A stretch of DNA of 64,000 nt, from the NCBI RefSeq assembly GCF_041200175.1, contig NZ_CP165727.1:7000001-7064000 (forward strand). Direction: 5' to 3'. This stretch comes from Streptomyces sp. R33. GTDB taxonomy: Bacteria > Actinomycetota > Actinomycetes > Streptomycetales > Streptomycetaceae. The notes below the pieces were generated by a model, which saw only the letters and a program-made list of their open reading frames with translations, was not told the DNA's origin and made no database searches. Both the position numbers and the translations under genes were made by a program. This document shows positions 47,532-57,222 of the stretch, one piece after another; position 1 is the stretch's first letter; the number at the start of each line of letters is the position of its first letter.

Positions 47532-48858
47532 CCTTGGTGGACGCGGCCGCCGGGTCGGGAGGTGCGGCGGCCGGGACCGAGGAGGCCTTCGGGGGCGAGG
47601 GCTTGCGGGTCAGCCGGCGCACGTCCGGGACGAAGAGGACCGCCGCGGTGCCCAGTACGACCAGCGTGGCGCAGCCCCACAGGGCCGAGGTGCGGCCGAA
47701 GGCCGACTCGACCGGGCCCGCGACGGCGGTGGCCAGCGGGAGCATCGACACCGAGCCGAACCAGTCGTATGCGGAGACCCGGGAGAACTTCTCCTCCGGG
47801 ATCTCCTGGTGCATGGTCGTCATCCAGTTCACGCCGAACACCTCGACGGCCGTGCCGCTGACGAACATCACCGCGCACAGGCCCCACACCGGCAGCGGGA
47901 CCGCCAGCCCTGCGGACGGCAGCGCCAGCGGGAACACGCACAGGGTGCCGACCAGCAGCAGTCGGCGCGGTTTCCACGCCACCATCAGGAGGGCCCCGGC
48001 GATGGTGCCGATGCCGAAGAAGGCCAGCGCCAGCCCCCAGGGGGCGGGCCCGCCCAGCCGGTCGCGGGCGACGAGCGGACCGTAGACCGCCTCGGCCGCA
48101 CCGACGACGGCGACGACCACGGAGAACTGGAGCACGATGCTCCACAGCCAGGGCCGGGTCCGGAACTCCACCCAGCCCTCGCGCAGGTCGGCCAGCAGGC
48201 CGCCCCCGGGAGCCCGGTCGGGGACGTGGCCGACGTCCAGGAAGGCGCGGAGGGCTCCGGCCAGTGCGAACGCGGCGGCGTCCACGGCCAGGACCCAGCC
48301 GGGGCCGATCGCGGCGATCATGGCCCCGCCGAGGGCCGCCCCGCCGATGCCGGCGCCGTTCATGGCCATCCGGAAGAGCGCGAAGGCGCGGTTGGCGTGC
48401 TCGCCGGAGACGCTGGAGAGCAGCATGCCCTCGGCGGCCGGGTTGAAGAAGGCCGTACCGGTGCCGCAGAGCGCGGTGAGCAGCATCATCTGCCACAGCT
48501 GCGGATGCCCGGTCAGGACGAGCACGGCGAAGGCCGCCTGCGAGACGCAGTTGAGGGCGTTGGCCGCCACCATCACGCGGTGCCGGGGCAGCCGGTCGGC
48601 GAGGGCGCCGCCGATGAGCAGGAAGAGGACGAGCGGGAGCGTGCGGGCCGCGGCCACCAGGCCGACGTCGCCGCCGGATCCACCCGCCTCCAGGACGGCG
48701 AAGGCCGACGCGATGAGCGCTCCGTGGCTGCCGAGGTTCGTCACGACCGCGGCACCCGTCAGCAGGGTGTAGTTGCGGCCGGCCCAGGCGGGCCGGCGGC
48801 GGTGTGCGGTCGTACAGGACGGGGTGGTGGGGGGAGAGCTCACCCCCGGACTATCCAC
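47518..48858 (-). CDS. MFS transporter
   Basis: 446 aa with about 12 transmembrane helices. GALADRLPRHRVMVAANAL is the conserved loop 2-3 of the major facilitator family, and the helical pattern with EGMLLSSVSGEHANRAFAL fits the enterobactin-exporter-like (MFS_3) group. It likely exports drugs or metabolites. GTG 48858 is used; GTG at 48843 is possible. Convergent with the previous gene. Confidence 0.93.
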   Translation of the reverse strand: MDSPGVSSPPTTPSCTTAHRRRPAWAGRNYTLLTGAAVVTNLGSHGALIASAFAVLEAGGSGGDVGLVAAARTLPLVLFLLIGGALADRLPRHRVMVAANALNCVSQAAFAVLVLTGHPQLWQMMLLTALCGTGTAFFNPAAEGMLLSSVSGEHANRAFALFRMAMNGAGIGGAALGGAMIAAIGPGWVLAVDAAAFALAGALRAFLDVGHVPDRAPGGGLLADLREGWVEFRTRPWLWSIVLQFSVVVAVVGAAEAVYGPLVARDRLGGPAPWGLALAFFGIGTIAGALLMVAWKPRRLLLVGTLCVFPLALPSAGLAVPLPVWGLCAVMFVSGTAVEVFGVNWMTTMHQEIPEEKFSRVSAYDWFGSVSMLPLATAVAGPVESAFGRTSALWGCATLVVLGTAAVLFVPDVRRLTRKPSPPKASSVPAAAPPDPAAASTKVSPG

Positions 48859-48966
48859 GCCCCGGGCCGGGAATCCAAACGGATTACGGCCCGGGGCGCG
48901 GGGTGGAACGGATGGTGCGAACAGGCGGATCGCGGACAGGCGGATCGGTGACGTGTGACCTGTGTG

Positions 48967-49992
48967 TCAGCTGTTGCTTGCGGTGCCGTTCAGGCGCACC
49001 GAGCTGAGGATCTTGTCCATCGTCTCCTGGGGGACCTCGCCCTGGACGCCCGCGGCGGCGAAGAGGACCCAGCTGGAGAAGTCACCGTTCGCGGTCTTGA
49101 AGCTGAACGCGATCGACTTGCCGTCCGAGGAGCACTTGTTCTCCTTGGGCACTCCGGTGGCCGTGGCGGTCGCCATGTGGCCCTTGAGCCCGGAGGAGGT
49201 GGTGTACTCCTTGGGGTCCGAGACCTTGACGGTGCCCTTCGGCGCCTTCTGTGCGAACGCCGCGAACGCCCAGTTGCCGGCCTCGTTCTTCACGGCTTCG
49301 GCCGTGTCCTTGGCGCCCTGGCCGCCCTTGGTGCCGGTGCCGGCGAGCTCGCTCGACTCCTCGCGGCCGTCCTTGTTGGAGTCGATCTTGCACCAGTCCG
49401 GCTTGAGGAAGGCGGGCGCGGAGAAGCTGACGATCGGCTTGCCGTCGTTCTTGACCGAGTCCTCGAAGCCGGCGATGACGCCGGCGCTCGACACCTCCCA
49501 CTCCGGGGGGACGTCGAAGGCGGTGCCGTACTTGGGGTTGACGACGACCTTCCAGCCCGGGATCACCGGCTTGACGTCGCCGCCGGCGCGCGGGTTGGCG
49601 CCGGGCGAGGCGGGGGCCTCGGAGGTGGCGGGGGCCGAGGAGGCGGTGGCGGGCTTGTTGTCGGCCTCGTCGTTCTTCTTGTCGTCCCGGGTCAGGACGA
49701 ACGCGCCGGTGGCGGCCGCCACCACGACGACCGCGGCCGCCGCGACGATGGCCACGGTCTTGGTCGCGTACGGGCTGCCGCCGCCCTGCGGCGGCACGGC
49801 CTGCTGGGGCTGGCCCCACGGCTGGACCGGCGGGGGCGTCTGGTAGCCCGCCTGCGGGTATCCGTAGCCGGGCTGCTGCTGGTAGGGGTTCGGCTGCTGC
49901 CCCGGCTGTCCCGGCTGCTGCTGGTACGGGTTCTGATGCGCGTCCTGAGGGTTCTGTTCTCCCCCGGGCGGCTGCTGCTGTCCTGGCCACAT
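48967..49992 (-). CDS. Membrane-anchored protein with extracytoplasmic domain
   Basis: 341 aa. A Gln/Pro/Gly-rich N-terminus (about 1-75, QNPYQQQPG repeats) precedes one transmembrane helix (TVAIVAAAAVVVVAAATGAF), a Ser/Ala linker and an extracytoplasmic globular domain (about 135-341) with two cysteines (DWCKID, NKCSSD). The intracellular Pro/Gln tail is typical of Streptomyces surface-linked proteins. ATG 49992 marks the MWPGQQQP start; the longer upstream frame is not coding-like. Function unknown. Confidence 0.85.
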   Translation of the reverse strand: MWPGQQQPPGGEQNPQDAHQNPYQQQPGQPGQQPNPYQQQPGYGYPQAGYQTPPPVQPWGQPQQAVPPQGGGSPYATKTVAIVAAAAVVVVAAATGAFVLTRDDKKNDEADNKPATASSAPATSEAPASPGANPRAGGDVKPVIPGWKVVVNPKYGTAFDVPPEWEVSSAGVIAGFEDSVKNDGKPIVSFSAPAFLKPDWCKIDSNKDGREESSELAGTGTKGGQGAKDTAEAVKNEAGNWAFAAFAQKAPKGTVKVSDPKEYTTSSGLKGHMATATATGVPKENKCSSDGKSIAFSFKTANGDFSSWVLFAAAGVQGEVPQETMDKILSSVRLNGTASNS

Positions 49993-50088
49993 GGCCGGTA
50001 ACGATAGTGGGAGTCGGTGTCGGGAGGCACGTCCGCCCCGTGTGAAGGTCTGGCCAAGGGTGTCTACTCGCGGGTAACATCGCGTTCC

Positions 50089-50541
50089 ATGAGCGCAGAC
50101 CAGATGAACGTGGGCGAACTGCTCGCCGCTACGGTGCCGATGGCCCGGACCCTGAACCTCCAGTTCCTGGAGACCACCCCCGAGCGTGCGGTCGTCCGGC
50201 TGCCGGACCAGCCCGACTACCACAACCACGTGGGCGGCCCGCACGCCGGAGCCATGTTCACCCTCGCCGAGTCCGCGAGCGGCGCGATCGTCCTGGCCGC
50301 CTTCGGTGACCAGCTCTCGCGCGCCGTGCCCCTCGCGGTCAAGGCGGAGATCGGCTACAAGAAGCTCGCCAAGGGCGTCGTGACGGCCACCGCCACCCTC
50401 GGCCGCCCGGCCGCCGAGGTCGTCGCCGAACTCGACGCGGGCGGCCGCCCGGAGTTCCCCGTCACCATCGCCATCCAGCGCGAGGACGAGGCCGTGACGG
50501 GCGAGATGACGGTCGTCTGGACGCTGCGCCCGAACGCGTAG
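50089..50541 (+). CDS. DUF4442 hot-dog fold protein
   Basis: 150 aa single hot-dog domain of thioesterase type: NVGELLAATVPMARTLNLQF, PDYHNHVGGPHAGAMFTLAE and a beta-rich end PVTIAIQREDEAVTGEMTVV. HNHVGGPHAGAM resembles the PaaI-like active-site loop. It probably hydrolyses an acyl-CoA. ATG 50089; its promoter is shared with the divergent membrane protein in a 96-nt gap. Confidence 0.92.
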   Translation: MSADQMNVGELLAATVPMARTLNLQFLETTPERAVVRLPDQPDYHNHVGGPHAGAMFTLAESASGAIVLAAFGDQLSRAVPLAVKAEIGYKKLAKGVVTATATLGRPAAEVVAELDAGGRPEFPVTIAIQREDEAVTGEMTVVWTLRPNA

Positions 50542-50616
50542 TCGGGCGACGCCGCCCCGGTCACGCCCGCGGCCGGTGCGCCGCCCGAGCCGCCCGGGGC
50601 CGAGCCGCCGGTCGTG

Positions 50617-50660
50617 GACCCGCCCGGGACGAGGGAGAACCCTCGTCCCGGGCGGGTTCC
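50617..50660 (+). terminator. Intrinsic terminator after DUF4442 gene
   Basis: ACCCGCCCGGGACGAGGG (50618-50634) and its complement (50640-50657) form a 17-bp stem with a 5-nt loop, followed by GTTCCGTGTTTT. Confidence 0.82.
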
Positions 50661-50816
50661 GTGTTTTCCGGCGGCGCCGTGCGGTGGGCGGTGCGGCGCG
50701 GTGTGCCCGGGCGGCGGGGTGTGCCGCCGACACCGGGGCGGAGACGGGAAGTTGCCTCCGGCTGCGGTCGGGGGCGGGGGAGGCTAGAGTCCCCGTCCGA
50801 CGATCAGGAGGTGGCC

Positions 50817-51017
50817 GTGGCCAAGGTCGACATCAGTCTCGACGCCGAGCTCGTGGTGGAGGTGATGGTCCTCGCCGGGATCGGTTCGCCCCAGGACGCC
50901 GTGGAGGCCGTCGTACGGGACTACATCGCGCGCGGGCACCGCACCGAGGCGCGCGTCCAGGCACAGGACGGGCCCCGCCGCGACGCCGACGTCCTGGAGC
51001 CGCCGCCGCAGGGCTGA
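50817..51017 (+). CDS. VapB-like (DUF2191) antitoxin-type protein without toxin
   Basis: 66 aa. AKVDISLDAELVVEVMVLAG followed by SPQDAVEAVVRDYIARGHR resembles the VapB/DUF2191 ribbon-helix-helix antitoxins. No PIN toxin gene follows; the next gene is a glycosidase, so it is an orphan DNA-binding protein. GTG 50817 has AGGAGG 5 nt upstream, which decides against GTG 50811 that lies inside the Shine-Dalgarno sequence. Confidence 0.82.
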   Translation: MAKVDISLDAELVVEVMVLAGIGSPQDAVEAVVRDYIARGHRTEARVQAQDGPRRDADVLEPPPQG

Positions 51018-51132
51018 ACCTCGGCGCAGCGGTGGCGCGTCTGAGCGGACGCGGGCGGGCCGGCGGCGCACAGTGGGCGCGGGAGCGGTCCGGCGCGGGC
51101 CGCTCCCGCCGACCGGAGCCGCAGGGAGCGCC

Positions 51133-53643
51133 ATGAGCGAGGCCGTGTCCAGACGCTGCGCGATGCGGCTGCTCGGGGCGATGGGGGTCGCCCTGGGAAC
51201 GGGCGGCTGCGTGGCCGCGGTGCCGCCCGGCGGGCTCCCCCGTACGGCCCCGGCGACCGCAGCAGCCGCCCCGGCCGAGGCCCCGCCCGGCGCCACCGCC
51301 CGGATCGACGCCCTCCTGGAACGGCTCACCCTCGAGGAGAAGACCACCCTGCTGCACGGCGGCCGGGATCCGGCCCCGCTCGGCCAGGCCGGTTACCTGC
51401 CCGGCGTACCGCGCCTCGGCATCCCGGCGCTGCGGCTCGCCGACGGGCCCGCCGGGGTACGGGTCGCCGAGCCGGCGACCGCACTGCCCGCGCCCGTGAT
51501 GCTGGCCTCCGCCTTCGACCCGGCGCTGGCCCGCGAGTACGGCAGGGTCGTCGGCCGCGAGGGCCGGGCGCTCGGCCAGGACGTGCTGCTGTCCCCCATG
51601 GCCAACCTGATCCGCACCCCCTACGCCGGGCGGAACTTCGAGACCTTCGCAGAGGATCCGCGCCTCACGGCGGACCTCGTCGCGGAGATGGTCCGCGGCA
51701 TCCAGGACGAAGGGCTCATCGCCACCGTCAAGCACTTCGCCCTGGGCAACCAGGAGCAGGGCCGCGACACCGTCGACGTCGTGGCCGCCGAACAGACCCT
51801 GCACGAGACGGAGCTGCGCGGCTTCGAGGCCGCCGTCGGCGCCGGCGCGGGCGCGGTGATGGGCGCGTACAACAAGGTCAACGGCACGTACGCCTGCGAG
51901 AACAAACCGCTGCTCGACGAACTGCTGCGCGGGCAGTGGGGGTTCGGCGGCTGGGTGATGTCCGACTGGGACGCGGCGCACAGCACCGTCGCCGCCATCG
52001 GCGCTGGCCTCGACATGGAGATGCCCGGCGGCACGCACTTCGGCGGCCCGCTGCAGGAGGCCGTGCGCGGCGGCTCCGTCCGCGTGGACGCCGTGGACCT
52101 GGCGGTACGCCGGATCCTGGCCACCATGGACCGCTTCGGGCTGCTGGCGGCGCACCCGCCGGCCCGGCCCGCCCGGGACGCAGCCGCCGGCGCCCGGGTC
52201 GCCCGCCGGGTCGCCACGGCGGGCGCGGTGCTGTTGCACAACGAGCACGCCACCCTGCCGCTGACCGGCGCCGCTGCCCGCTCCATCGCCGTGATCGGAC
52301 CCACGGGGCAGGTGCCCTTCGTCAGCGGGGGCGGCAGCGCGCACGTGGTCCCCGACAAGGCGCTCTCCCCGCTCGACGCGATCCGGCAGCGCGCCGGGAA
52401 CGGCAGTACGGTGCGCCACGCCCTCGGCGAGGACGTGTACGGCCGCCCGCTCCCGGCGAACCTGCTCACCCCGGCGGCCGGGCTCGACGACCGGCGGGTG
52501 GAGGCCGGGCGGAACTGGAGCCACGAGGGCGAGTTCACGCTCGCCGCGGACGACGAGTGGACGCTGCTCGTCCACTACGCCGGGAAGCGGCCGAGCGTGC
52601 GTCTCGACGGCGAGGAGCTGTTCCCCGTCCGGCAGGGCGTGGCCGAGTACTTCGCGGGCGGACTCCTCGGCAGGGCGCCCGACGGGCTCGCCGTCCGCCG
52701 CCGCACCCTCGCCCTGACGGCGGGAACCCACCGGCTCGCCGTCTTCGCCGAGGGCGGGGACAAGGGCGGGCGGTTCCGGCTGCGGCACACCACGAAGGCG
52801 ACCCGGGCCGCCGATCTCGCCGAGGCCGTGAAGACCGCCGCGGCGGCGCGCAGCGTCGTGCTGTTCGCCTACGAGGACGCCACCGAGGGCAGCGACCGGA
52901 CCTCGCTGGGCCTGCCGGGCGGGCAGGCGCGGCTGATCGAGGCGGTCGCCGCCGCGAACCCCCGTACCACGGTCGTGCTCAACACCTCCTCCAGTACGAC
53001 CATGCCGTGGCTCTCCCGCACCGGAGCGGTCCTCCAGATGTACTACCCGGGCCAGGAGGGGGCCGCAGCCACCGCCGACATCCTCTTCGGGGACGTGGAC
53101 CCGGGCGGCCGGCTCACCCAGACCTTCCCGGCCGACGAGCACGCGACCCCGGTCGCCGGCGACCCGCTGCGCTACCCGGGGGTGGGCGGCCGGCAGGAGT
53201 ACACCGAGGGCATCCACGTCGGCCACCGCTGGTACGACGCGCAGCAGGTGGTCCCGCTGTTCCCGTTCGGGCACGGGCTCTCGTACACGACGTGGGAGTA
53301 CGAGAAGCTCAGCGTCCGGCCGGGGCGCGACGGGCTGCGCGTGGAGTTCACGGTCCGCAACACCGGGCGCCGCAAGGGCACCGAGGTGGCCCAGGTGTAC
53401 GTCGGCCCCTCCGCGGAGCTGAAGCTCGACCAGCCGGTGCGCGCGCTGGCCGGCTACCGGCGGCTCACCCTGGGGCCGGGCGAGGCGCAGCAGGTGGTCC
53501 TCGACGTCGACGCCCGCACGCTGTCGTCCTGGGATCCCGAACGGCACGCCTGGGTGCTGGGTTCAGGCCGTCGTGAAGTGTTCGCGGGCCGTTCCTCCCG
53601 CGAACTCCACCTGACGGCAAAGGCTGTGGTCAAGAGCAGATAG
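51133..53643 (+). CDS. Glycoside hydrolase family 3 beta-glucosidase-type enzyme, secreted
   Basis: 836 aa. The N-terminus carries RR and a hydrophobic stretch ending GGC (MRLLGAMGVALGTGGC), so Tat or lipoprotein export is likely. GH3 TIM barrel (about 55-340) has the nucleophile D278 in VMSDWDAAH and KHFALGNQEQ; the second alpha/beta domain and a PA14-like insertion (about 455-555: NWSHEGEFTLAADDEWTLL) follow, then a fibronectin-III-like end. It should cleave beta-glucosides. ATG 51133. Confidence 0.93.
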   Translation: MSEAVSRRCAMRLLGAMGVALGTGGCVAAVPPGGLPRTAPATAAAAPAEAPPGATARIDALLERLTLEEKTTLLHGGRDPAPLGQAGYLPGVPRLGIPALRLADGPAGVRVAEPATALPAPVMLASAFDPALAREYGRVVGREGRALGQDVLLSPMANLIRTPYAGRNFETFAEDPRLTADLVAEMVRGIQDEGLIATVKHFALGNQEQGRDTVDVVAAEQTLHETELRGFEAAVGAGAGAVMGAYNKVNGTYACENKPLLDELLRGQWGFGGWVMSDWDAAHSTVAAIGAGLDMEMPGGTHFGGPLQEAVRGGSVRVDAVDLAVRRILATMDRFGLLAAHPPARPARDAAAGARVARRVATAGAVLLHNEHATLPLTGAAARSIAVIGPTGQVPFVSGGGSAHVVPDKALSPLDAIRQRAGNGSTVRHALGEDVYGRPLPANLLTPAAGLDDRRVEAGRNWSHEGEFTLAADDEWTLLVHYAGKRPSVRLDGEELFPVRQGVAEYFAGGLLGRAPDGLAVRRRTLALTAGTHRLAVFAEGGDKGGRFRLRHTTKATRAADLAEAVKTAAAARSVVLFAYEDATEGSDRTSLGLPGGQARLIEAVAAANPRTTVVLNTSSSTTMPWLSRTGAVLQMYYPGQEGAAATADILFGDVDPGGRLTQTFPADEHATPVAGDPLRYPGVGGRQEYTEGIHVGHRWYDAQQVVPLFPFGHGLSYTTWEYEKLSVRPGRDGLRVEFTVRNTGRRKGTEVAQVYVGPSAELKLDQPVRALAGYRRLTLGPGEAQQVVLDVDARTLSSWDPERHAWVLGSGRREVFAGRSSRELHLTAKAVVKSR

Positions 53644-53700
53644 GCTGCCCGTTCGGCGTGTCACAGGGGACGCGCCGCCGCGATACGGGAGGACGTACCG

Positions 53701-54342
53701 GTGCACATCCAGGAATGGCTGGAGACGATTCCGGCGGTCAGCATCTATCTCCTGGTGGGTCTGGTCATCGGGCTCGAGAGCCTCGGCATCCCGCTGCCGG
53801 GGGAGATCATCCTGGTCAGCTCGGCACTGCTGGCCTCGCAGCACGGCGAGATCGACCCCGTGGTCCTGGGGGTCTGCGCGTCCACCGGGGCGATCGTCGG
53901 CGACTCGATCGGCTACGCGATCGGGCGCAGGGGCGGCAAGCCGCTGCTGGACCGGCTCGGCCGGCGCTTCCCCAAGCACTTCGGGCCGGACCACGTGGCC
54001 CAGGCGGAGCGCGCCTTCGACCGGTGGGGGATGTGGGCCGTCTTCTTCGGGCGGTTCGTCGCGCTTCTGCGGATCTTCGCCGGTCCGCTCGCAGGCGTGC
54101 TGCACATGCCGTACTGGCGGTTCCTGGTCGCGAACATCCTCGGCGGCATCCTCTGGGCGGGCGGCACCACGGCCGTCATCTACTCGATCGGCATCGTCGC
54201 GGAGCCCTGGCTGAAGGGTTTCTCCTGGGTCGCGCTGGTGCTGGCGCTGGTCATCGGCCTCACCGTGACGCTCGTGCTCCGCAGCCGCATGAAGAAGGCG
54301 GCTGCGGCCGCCTCGGAGACGGCGGCCGCCGCGGCCGAGTAG
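53701..54342 (+). CDS. DedA family membrane protein
   Basis: 213 aa with about five hydrophobic segments. ESLGIPLPGEIILVSSALLA, GDSIGYAIGRRGG and GRFVALLRIFAGPLAGVLHMP are DedA hallmarks. Relatives flip undecaprenyl phosphate or lipids. GTG follows GGGAGG. Ala-rich charged tail (MKKAAAAASETAAAAAE). Confidence 0.94.
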   Translation: MHIQEWLETIPAVSIYLLVGLVIGLESLGIPLPGEIILVSSALLASQHGEIDPVVLGVCASTGAIVGDSIGYAIGRRGGKPLLDRLGRRFPKHFGPDHVAQAERAFDRWGMWAVFFGRFVALLRIFAGPLAGVLHMPYWRFLVANILGGILWAGGTTAVIYSIGIVAEPWLKGFSWVALVLALVIGLTVTLVLRSRMKKAAAAASETAAAAAE

Positions 54343-54373
54343 CCGGCCGCGGGGCGCAGGTCGTCGCGTACGG

Positions 54374-54925
54374 CTACTGCGGGGGCTGGACGGCGGCGCG
54401 GTGCTGCTCGGCCAGGTCCGCGTACATCAGGGCGTTGACCTTGATGCCCTCGCGCTCCTCGTCGGTCAGCTCGCGCCGCACCTTGGCCGGCACGCCCGCG
54501 ACCAGCGAACCGGGCGGGACCACCATGCCCTGCGGGACCAGCGCCTGCGCGGCCACCAGTGAACCGGCACCGATCACGGCACCGTTGAGGACGGTGGCGC
54601 CCATGCCGATGAGGCAGTCGTCCTCGACGGTGCAGCCGTGCACCACGGCGTTGTGGCCGATGGAGACGCGCTCGCCGATCGAGACCGGGAACCCGGGGTC
54701 GACGTGCAGCGTGCAGTTGTCCTGCACGTTGCTGTCCGCGCCGAGCGTGATCGGGCCGCAATCGGCGCGCAGCACCGCCGAGTACCAGATGCTCGCGCCC
54801 GGGGCCATCGTGACGTCGCCGATCACGACCGAGGTGGGCGCGGTGAAGGCCGTGGGGTCGATCTGCGGGCTCTTGCCGCCCACGCCCGCGACGAGTGCCT
54901 GGCCCCGGTCCGCGTGATACGTCAT
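54374..54925 (-). CDS. Gamma carbonic anhydrase family protein
   Basis: 183 aa left-handed beta-helix. The three zinc histidines of gamma-carbonic anhydrases are present in NCTLHVDPG and VSIGHNAVVHGCTV. Activity is plausible, but many such homologues (YrdA, PaaY) have other or no known roles. ATG 54925 is preceded by GAGGAAGAG on the minus strand. Confidence 0.93.
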   Translation of the reverse strand: MTYHADRGQALVAGVGGKSPQIDPTAFTAPTSVVIGDVTMAPGASIWYSAVLRADCGPITLGADSNVQDNCTLHVDPGFPVSIGERVSIGHNAVVHGCTVEDDCLIGMGATVLNGAVIGAGSLVAAQALVPQGMVVPPGSLVAGVPAKVRRELTDEEREGIKVNALMYADLAEQHRAAVQPPQ

Positions 54926-55062
54926 GTTCTCTTCCTCAGTCCTGTGTGCTGGAGTGGCCTGCGTGTCGCGCTACCGGCACGGTAGGGCACGGGTCCGGCC
55001 CGACCGGCGATGGGGTGAAGATCACGGCGCGCTCCGGGTGCCCGGCGCGTTACGGTGGCCCG

Positions 55063-55836
55063 GTGCCGAAGAACCAGAACACGTTCTCATCCCTGACGGC
55101 CCTGCGCCGCAGACTCGCCAACCGCGCGGTCCACGCCGGCTGGCGCTGGATGCAGCAGGCCGGTGCGGTCACCGCGCAGACCCCGGGGCGGCTGCGCTTC
55201 GGCGCGATCGGGCACGGCACGCGCCTCGCCTTCCCCCAGGGCACGGTCTTCGGCGAGCCGTGGATCCGGCTCGGCGAGCACTGCATCATCGCCGAGCAGG
55301 TCACGCTGACCGCCGGGATGATGCCCGGCCTGGACCTCGGCACCGAGCCGGTGCTGGTCCTCGGCAACGGCGTGGTGCTCGGCCGGGACACGCACGTCAT
55401 CGCCGACACCCGGATCACCATCGGGGACGACACCTTCTGCGGGCCCGGGGTCTACATCACCTCCACCAACCACAGCTACGACGATCCGCACGAGCCCGTC
55501 GGCAAGCAGTGGCCGCGCAGTGCACCGGTGGAGATAGGCCCCGGCTGCTGGCTCGGCACGGGCGCGGTGATCCTCCCGGGGGCTCGGCTGGGGCGCAACG
55601 TGGTGGTGGCCGCGGGGGCCGTCGTACGGGGAGAGGTGCCGGACCACGCCGTGGTGGCCGGGGCGCCCGCGCGGATCGTCCGCCGGTGGCAGCCGGAGAC
55701 GGGCTGGCAGCCGCCGCTGCGGACCCCGGCGCCCGTACCGATCCCGGACGGGGTGACGCCGGAGCAGCTCCGCGCGGTGGCGCAGCTGGCGGAGGCCGAA
55801 CAGCGTTCCGCCGACGCGGCCGCGGAACCCGCCTGA
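55063..55836 (+). CDS. Acyltransferase, left-handed beta-helix (hexapeptide) type
   Basis: 257 aa. Helical N-terminus, then hexapeptide repeats (LGNGVVLGRDTHVIADTRI, CGPGVYITSTNHSYDDPHEP, GCWLGTGAVILPGA, AAGAVVRGEVPDHAVVAGAP). The NHSYDDP loop with catalytic His is typical of maltose/galactoside O-acetyltransferase-like enzymes. Substrate unknown; an envelope sugar is likely. GTG 55063. Confidence 0.92.
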   Translation: MPKNQNTFSSLTALRRRLANRAVHAGWRWMQQAGAVTAQTPGRLRFGAIGHGTRLAFPQGTVFGEPWIRLGEHCIIAEQVTLTAGMMPGLDLGTEPVLVLGNGVVLGRDTHVIADTRITIGDDTFCGPGVYITSTNHSYDDPHEPVGKQWPRSAPVEIGPGCWLGTGAVILPGARLGRNVVVAAGAVVRGEVPDHAVVAGAPARIVRRWQPETGWQPPLRTPAPVPIPDGVTPEQLRAVAQLAEAEQRSADAAAEPA

Positions 55837-55953
55837 TCCTGTCCCCCCTGCCCCGGCACAACCCCGGGCGACGCCCCGGGCGTGCGCATCGCCACACTGC
55901 CGAGCCGGCCCCGGCCGTCCCGGTCCCGCCCTTCGACGGCGCGCAGCGGCCGG

Positions 55954-56358
55954 CTACAGCGCCGGGATCTCGATGGCCGGGCAGCGGTCCATCACCATGT
56001 CCAGGCCGGCCTCGCGGGTGCGCGCGAAGGCCTCGTCGTCGATCACGCCCAGCTGGAACCAGACGGCCTGCGCGCCGACGGCCACGGCCTCGTCGGCGAC
56101 CGCCCCGGCGAGCGAGCTGTTCACGAAGACGTCCACCACGTCCACCTTGAACGGGATCTCCTCCAGCGATGCGTAGCCCTGCTCGCCGTGGACCGTCTCC
56201 GCCTTCGGGTGCACGGGGACCACCCGCTTGCCGAACCGCTGGAGCGTGCGCGCCACCCCGTAGGCCGCCCGGTCCCGGTTGTTGGACAGGCCCACCACGG
56301 CCCAGGTGTCGCCGAGCTCGGTGAGGATCTTGCGGATGGTTGCCGGGTCGCCGTACAC
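55954..56358 (-). CDS. CoA-binding domain protein
   Basis: 134 aa Rossmann CoA-binding protein: AVVGLSNNRDRAAYGVARTLQ, VVPVHPKAETVHGEQGYASL and VDVFVNSSLAGAVADEAV. Homologues (YccU) are small stand-alone CoA-binding proteins of unclear role. GTG 56358 has GGAGG 7 nt upstream. Confidence 0.94.
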   Translation of the reverse strand: MYGDPATIRKILTELGDTWAVVGLSNNRDRAAYGVARTLQRFGKRVVPVHPKAETVHGEQGYASLEEIPFKVDVVDVFVNSSLAGAVADEAVAVGAQAVWFQLGVIDDEAFARTREAGLDMVMDRCPAIEIPAL

Positions 56359-56459
56359 GGGTGCCGCCTCCTGTTGCCTTCCGGGCGCGGTCCGGTGCTC
56401 CGGGCCGCACTCGTGATCAACCGAAAGGACACGTGTCCGATTCCCCGTAGGGTGGAGCG

Positions 56460-57086
56460 GTGAAGTCGGACCAGTACGTGACGGTGGCCCGTGAGGGCGT
56501 GCACGAGTCGGAGATCAACCGCTCGCGCTTCCTGTGCTCGCTCGCGCCCGCCGCGACCGAGCAGGAGGCGCAGGAGTTCATCGCGCGCATCCGCAAGGAG
56601 CACCCCACCGCCACGCACAACTGCTTCGCGTACGTCATCGGGGCCGACGCCTCCGTCCAGAAGGCCAGCGACGACGGCGAGCCCGGCGGCACCGCCGGGG
56701 TGCCCATGCTGCAGATGCTGATGCGCCGCGACATCCGGTACGCGGTGGCCGTCGTCACCCGCTACTACGGCGGCGTCAAGCTCGGCGCCGGCGGCCTGAT
56801 CCGGGCCTACGGCGGCGTCGTCGGCGAGGCCCTGGACGAGCTCGGCACCGTCACCCGCCGGCGCTACCGGCTGGCCACCGTCACCGTGGACCACCAGCGG
56901 GCCGGCAAGACCCAGAACGACCTGCGCTCCACCGGCCGGACCGTGGTGGACCTGCGCTACGGGGCCGCCGTCGAGATCGAGGTCGCCCTCCCGGAGGCGG
57001 ACCTGCCCGCCTTCGAGGCCTGGCTCGCCGACAGTACGGCGGGCAGCGCCACCCTCACCCTCGGCGGGGAGACGTACGCGTCCTGA
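56460..57086 (+). CDS. YigZ/IMPACT family protein
   Basis: 208 aa. The UPF0029 domain (about 10-125: KEHPTATHNCFAYVIGADAS, SDDGEPGGTAGVPML, VVTRYYGGVKLGAGGL) is unmistakable and is followed by the DUF1949 half. Eukaryotic IMPACT modulates Gcn2; the bacterial role is uncertain. GTG start. SbcD follows 136 nt downstream. Confidence 0.94.
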   Translation: MKSDQYVTVAREGVHESEINRSRFLCSLAPAATEQEAQEFIARIRKEHPTATHNCFAYVIGADASVQKASDDGEPGGTAGVPMLQMLMRRDIRYAVAVVTRYYGGVKLGAGGLIRAYGGVVGEALDELGTVTRRRYRLATVTVDHQRAGKTQNDLRSTGRTVVDLRYGAAVEIEVALPEADLPAFEAWLADSTAGSATLTLGGETYAS

Positions 57087-57222
57087 GGACGAGCCTTTGC
57101 GGACGAGTCCTGGGGGCCCCGGCGACGCGTTAGCGTAGAGGGGCTCAGCGAGCGGGAGACGACCGGGACGACCAGGGGGACGGAAGAAACATGTGCGGCG
57201 AGACGTCCGGCGGGACCGGCGA

